Source: Actinoplanes derwentensis (GTDB taxonomy: Bacteria; Actinomycetota; Actinomycetes; Mycobacteriales; Micromonosporaceae). From it: a stretch of DNA of 64,000 bases. Positions 61,322 to 64,000 of this stretch are shown piece by piece (the stretch's first letter is position 1; each line of letters begins with the position of its first letter). Location of the stretch: positions 8,270,001 to 8,334,000 of the forward strand of contig NZ_LT629758.1 of the NCBI RefSeq assembly GCF_900104725.1. The letters are read 5' to 3'. Both the position numbers and the translations under genes were made by a program. Under the pieces are notes generated by a model. That model saw nothing but the letters and a program-made list of their open reading frames with translations. It made no database searches and was not told the DNA's origin.

Positions 61322-61420
61322 AACGCCGTCCACCAGGTCTTTTGGCCTGTCGGAAACCCGTCATCGCAGGCCCGCCGGCTACGTTCCGGGGGCAGATGAC
61401 TGATACGCCACAGTGACACG

Positions 61421-62458
61421 ATGTTTGCCCCGGCCTTCCCGAGCAGGCAGGATCGCCGCATGGTCTTCGACGCCCGTTCCACCGGGGGCAGTCCGTCCCG
61501 GCGCGACACCACCCGCCCCGCCGCCGGTCGACCACCGCGCTCCGGCGCCCCCGATAACCCGGCCGACTCCGGCGCTGCCGCCGACCTTGATCCGCTGGCC
61601 GCCGACCTTGATCCGCCGGCTACCGACCTGGATTCGCCGGCCACCGACATGCAGGAGCTTGTCGAGGCGGAGATCGAAGCGGCCTCAGGCGGCCCGGTGA
61701 CGCTCCGCCTGGACGGGAAGGTCGCCCTGGTCACCGGGGCCGGCAGCCCCGACGGCATCGGTTACGCGATCGCCCGGCGCCTGCGTGATCTCGGCGCCCG
61801 GGTGGCCATCGTGTCCACCACCCGCCGCATCCACGAGCGCGCCTCCGAGCTGGGTGTGACCGGCTTCGTGGCCGACCTCACCGATGAGTCCGAGGTCGGC
61901 GCCCTCGCTGACGCGATCACCGACCAGCTCGGTGACGTGGAGGTGCTGGTCAACAACGCCGGTCTGGCGAGCCGGGCCAGCCCCGAGGTGTTGCGCCCGG
62001 TGGCCCAGCTCACCTATGACGAGTGGAAGGCGGAGATCGACCGGAACCTGAGCACCGCGTTCCTGTGCAGCCGAGCGTTCTGCGGCAGCATGTCGGAGCG
62101 GGGCTGGGGCCGGATCGTGAACCTGTCCGCCACCGCCGGGCCGGTGAACGCGCTGCCCACCGAGGCGGCCTACGCGGCGGCCAAGGCGGGCGTGGTGGGT
62201 CTCACCCGGGCGCTCGCGATGGAGCTGGTCGCCGACGGGATCAACGTCAACTGCGTGGCCCCGGGGACGATCTACACCGCCGCTTCGACCGTCACCGAGA
62301 TCAAACAGGGCTTGGGTACGCCGATCGGCCGCCCCGGAACACCGGATGAGGTCGCCGCAGCCGTGGCATTCCTCTGCTCGCCGGCGGCGTCCTACATCAC
62401 CGGCCAGATGCTGGTGGTCGACGGTGGCAACAGTGTCCGTGAGGCGCAGTTCCGCTGA
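61421..62458 (+). CDS. SDR-family oxidoreductase (FabG-like) with repeat-bearing N-terminal extension
   Basis: 345 residues if translated from ATG 61421. Residues ~1-90 are disordered and contain a 7-residue repeat ([21 protein letters not shown]) encoded by 21-bp units. The SDR core then begins '[20 protein letters not shown]', with 'LVNNAGLAS', '[20 protein letters not shown]' (Ser...Tyr), '[11 protein letters not shown]' (YxxxK), '[11 protein letters not shown]' and C-terminal '[11 protein letters not shown]'. Starts at ATG 61460 or 61650 are possible; the last would give a normal-length SDR. Substrate unknown. Confidence 0.82.
   Translation: MFAPAFPSRQDRRMVFDARSTGGSPSRRDTTRPAAGRPPRSGAPDNPADSGAAADLDPLAADLDPPATDLDSPATDMQELVEAEIEAASGGPVTLRLDGKVALVTGAGSPDGIGYAIARRLRDLGARVAIVSTTRRIHERASELGVTGFVADLTDESEVGALADAITDQLGDVEVLVNNAGLASRASPEVLRPVAQLTYDEWKAEIDRNLSTAFLCSRAFCGSMSERGWGRIVNLSATAGPVNALPTEAAYAAAKAGVVGLTRALAMELVADGINVNCVAPGTIYTAASTVTEIKQGLGTPIGRPGTPDEVAAAVAFLCSPAASYITGQMLVVDGGNSVREAQFR
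61577..61651 (+). repeat. 21-bp in-frame repeat in the SDR N-terminus
   Basis: Units 61577-61597, 61598-61618, 61619-61639 and a partial one 61640-61651, encoding [25 protein letters not shown]. Identity falls from left to right. Confidence 0.8.
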
Positions 62459-62510
62459 TGATTTCGTCGTGCCGGCCGGCACCCCCGTCGGCCGGCATGA
62501 CCTTGGTCCC

Positions 62511-63170
62511 TCAGTACGTGCTGACACCCGAGTTGGCGCTGAATGCGATCGCCGCGATGACGACGGCGCAGTAGGCCACCATGATGCCGGTGAAGATGTA
62601 ACCCAGGATCAAGCCCGCCGTGGCCAGGCCACTGCCCTGTTCACCGGACTGCGCGATTTGCTTCTTGGCGATGTGGCCGAGAACGATCGCGACCGGCGCG
62701 AAGATGAACGCGAAGACGAGCGCCAGGATCGCCATGGTGTTCGTCGGCATGATCTGGGGGCCGTACGGCGAACCATAGGCGGGCTGGCCGAACTGGGCCG
62801 GGCCACCGAACGGGTTCTTGTCGCCCACCGGCGGGCCGTAACCGGGCGGCGGCGGGTAGCCGGGCTGCGGGCCGTAACCGCCGCCACTGGTCGGCTGGCC
62901 GTATCCCGGGGTGCCGGGCGGCGGCGGGTAACCGGCACCACTTGTCGGCTGGCCGTAACCGGGCGGCGGGTAACCCGAGTCGGATGCCGGCGGGCCGTAA
63001 CCGGGGCCACTGGTCGGCGGGCCATAGCCCGGGCCGCTCGTCGGGGCAGGGCTGACCGGCGGGGTGTAGGGCGGCGGGTACTGCAGCGTCGGGTCCGCGG
63101 GCGGCGGTGGTGGCGGCGACTGGTAAGGGTCCTGCGCGCCGTCAGCCGGCGGCGGCGGGGGATAGCTCAT
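62511..63170 (-). CDS. DUF4190 membrane protein with Pro/Gly/Tyr-rich N-terminus
   Basis: 219 residues. The first ~135 are Pro/Gly/Tyr repeats of the form GYGPPTSGP / PGYGQPTSG; then two membrane helices ('MAILALVFAFIFAPVAIVLG' and 'ATAGLILGYIFTGIMVAYCA') linked by 'HIAKKQIAQSGEQGSG', the DUF4190 hallmark. Unknown role, possibly a septal or envelope scaffold. ATG 63170 is preceded by AGGAGG (63177-63182). Confidence 0.9.
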   Translation of the reverse strand: MSYPPPPPADGAQDPYQSPPPPPPADPTLQYPPPYTPPVSPAPTSGPGYGPPTSGPGYGPPASDSGYPPPGYGQPTSGAGYPPPPGTPGYGQPTSGGGYGPQPGYPPPPGYGPPVGDKNPFGGPAQFGQPAYGSPYGPQIMPTNTMAILALVFAFIFAPVAIVLGHIAKKQIAQSGEQGSGLATAGLILGYIFTGIMVAYCAVVIAAIAFSANSGVSTY

Positions 63171-63246
63171 CAACGTCCTCCTAGAAGTCCTCGCACCGTA
63201 CAGCAGGCTCCCATCTTCGCCGGTCCTGCCAACTCTCACCCGCTCG

Positions 63247-63654
63247 TCAGGCCGCTGGAGTGATGCGGCCGACAGCGCGCTCGACAGCCAGGCAGCGGTC
63301 CTCGACGTAGTCGATGCCGGCCTCCTCGGCGATCTGCCGCGCCTCGGCCGAGACGATGCCGCTCTGCAGCCACACCGCAGGAGCCTTGACGGCCACCGCC
63401 TGCCGCACCACCTCGACGGCGTCGCGGGCCGGGCGGAACACGTTCACCAGATCGACCGGCTCGTCGAGGTCGGCCAGCGAGGCGATCGCCGGGACACCGA
63501 AGACCTCGGTCACGAACGGGTTGACCGGGATGATCCGCCAGCCGTGCCGGAGCATCTGCAACGGCACGGTGTGTGCCGGTTTGAAGGGGTCCCGGGAAGC
63601 GCCGACCACCGCGATGACCTTCGCCGCCGCCAGGATCTGTTGAGGGCTCCTCAT
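63247..63654 (-). CDS. CoA-binding domain protein (YccU type)
   Basis: 135 residues. Rossmann CoA_binding fold: 'VIAVVGASRDPFKPAHTVPL', 'WRIIPVNPFVTEVFGVPAIA', 'PVDLVNVFRPARDAVEVVRQ', 'AVWLQSGIVSAEARQIAEEA'. Stand-alone version of the succinyl-CoA-synthetase nucleotide domain; role unknown. ATG 63654 lies exactly 6 nt after TAGAGT, leaderless type. Confidence 0.92.
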   Translation of the reverse strand: MRSPQQILAAAKVIAVVGASRDPFKPAHTVPLQMLRHGWRIIPVNPFVTEVFGVPAIASLADLDEPVDLVNVFRPARDAVEVVRQAVAVKAPAVWLQSGIVSAEARQIAEEAGIDYVEDRCLAVERAVGRITPAA

Positions 63655-63660
63655 CTTCCG

Positions 63661-63666
63661 ACTCTA
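63661..63666 (-). promoter_or_regulatory. -10 element of the CoA-binding gene
   Basis: TAGAGT on the minus strand, 6 nt before ATG 63654; no room for a Shine-Dalgarno. Confidence 0.55.
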
Positions 63667-63692
63667 TCCATCCGAGGGCGCCGAACGGATCG

Positions 63693-64000
63693 TCAGAGCG
63701 GCGTCAACTGATCGGCCCGGGAAGCCGGGGTGCCCTCGGCCGACCAGCGGGCCGCGGCCGCTGTAGGCGGCGCGGGCCCGGGCTCGGCGGCTCACGGCGG
63801 ATCGGCTCACCCGCGTTGACCTTGACCACGATCCGGGTGTCGACGTCGTGGCCGGAATCGAGGTCCGGCGAGGTGTGGACGTTGCGGACGAGACCGGGGT
63901 GGCTGACGAGGCCGTCGGCGATGAAGTCGCCGGTGCCGGTCGCGATGTCGTAGAGCGGGAGGGTGAGACCGAGGTCCTCGATGTCGACGACGGTGAGCCG
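63693..64000 (-). pseudogene. Degenerate intein-containing radical-SAM (Rv2578c-like) gene remnant, continues beyond window
   Basis: The frame open from base 64000 to TGA 63704 reads through an intein-like C-terminus (LTLPLYDIATGTGDFIADGL, then VSH) into extein-like sequence (HTSPDLDSGHDVDTRIVVKV, NAGEPIRRE), as in actinobacterial intein-bearing Rv2578c-type radical-SAM proteins. The splice junction should be His-Asn followed by Cys; here it is His-Pro-Gly, so splicing residues and a presumed cluster Cys are lost. After RRE the frame turns to Pro/Arg nonsense, while another frame gives ARWSAEGTPASRADQLTPL and stops at 63693, resembling the family's C-terminal tail. This implies an internal deletion and frameshift. 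Confidence 0.65.

Noticed and set aside
61340..61420. Possible ECF or riboswitch-like structure before the SDR gene
   Set aside because: Only short imperfect pairings; no conserved riboswitch core recognised.

Overview
The window is very GC-rich, tightly packed actinobacterial chromosome. Mycothiol synthesis (mshA), senX3-regX3, a BldN-type developmental sigma factor with its presumed anti-sigma, bS22, and flagellar genes (flgL-fliW-csrA) together point to a motile, sporulating Micromonosporaceae member. An Actinoplanes-like organism is the best guess. Gene order matches two M. tuberculosis blocks from memory: Rv0486-Rv0512 (mshA, ybjN-like, gpm, senX3-regX3, Rv0495c-like, TIM-barrel, HTH, bS22, galE-like, acyltransferase, glutaredoxin, hem genes) and Rv1209-Rv1232c (DivIVA-like, tag, DUF3117, O-methyltransferase, htrA, tatB, mrp, PRC/MgtE_N/CBS). 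Most of the window is therefore conserved core. The accessory or decaying parts are about 57.3-58.9 kb and the right edge. || Layout. 0-1.6 kb: end of a flagellar locus (flgL 3' part, fliW, csrA). 1.7-7.8 kb: PHP protein, SRPBCC protein, membrane PAS histidine kinase, DUF7455-like protein, receiver-only regulator, methyltransferase-SDR pair. 7.9-15.3 kb: mshA, YbjN-like, MFS exporter, gpmA, phoU, senX3, regX3. 15.4-23.5 kb: tetR/GH13 divergent pair with twin operators, cysteine-rich protein, TIM-barrel, CGNR zinc finger, proline dehydrogenase, HTH, bS22, epimerase, acyltransferase. 23.7-33.2 kb: DUF5667 protein/bldN, glutaredoxin, HAD, then rex-hemA-hemC-hemD and hemB. 33.5-41.6 kb: tandem GNAT, lytic transglycosylase, FmdB, cyclase-ATPase, K+ channel, secreted phospholipase A2. 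41.6-49.2 kb: korAB, lone nuoA, DivIVA-like/SRPBCC/tag operon, enoyl-CoA hydratase/PaaX, DUF3117. 49.3-56.2 kb: pepA, O-methyltransferase, htrA, tatB, mrp, DUF1003, PRC/CBS. 56.3-64 kb: PhzF, repeat arrays, an ABC-exporter remnant, small hypothetical, HAD, EamA, lipoprotein candidate, SDR, DUF4190, CoA-binding protein, and at the edge a degenerate intein-bearing radical-SAM remnant. || How parts work together. FliW and CsrA form the usual protein/RNA-binding switch for flagellin expression. PhoU with SenX3-RegX3 senses phosphate, and GTGAAC repeats lie between them. Rex sits at the head of haem genes behind a clear Rex operator, tying haem synthesis to NADH/NAD+. BldN and the DUF5667 protein look like a sigma/anti-sigma pair. 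HtrA and TatB serve envelope quality and export. Many genes carry a TANNNT element 6-8 nt before the start codon, implying frequent leaderless mRNAs. || No wholly new multi-gene system is evident. The best leads are the degenerate intein gene at the right edge, the phased repeats upstream of bldN, the 14-unit heptamer array at 58.3 kb, and the 27-bp repeats in front of csrA.
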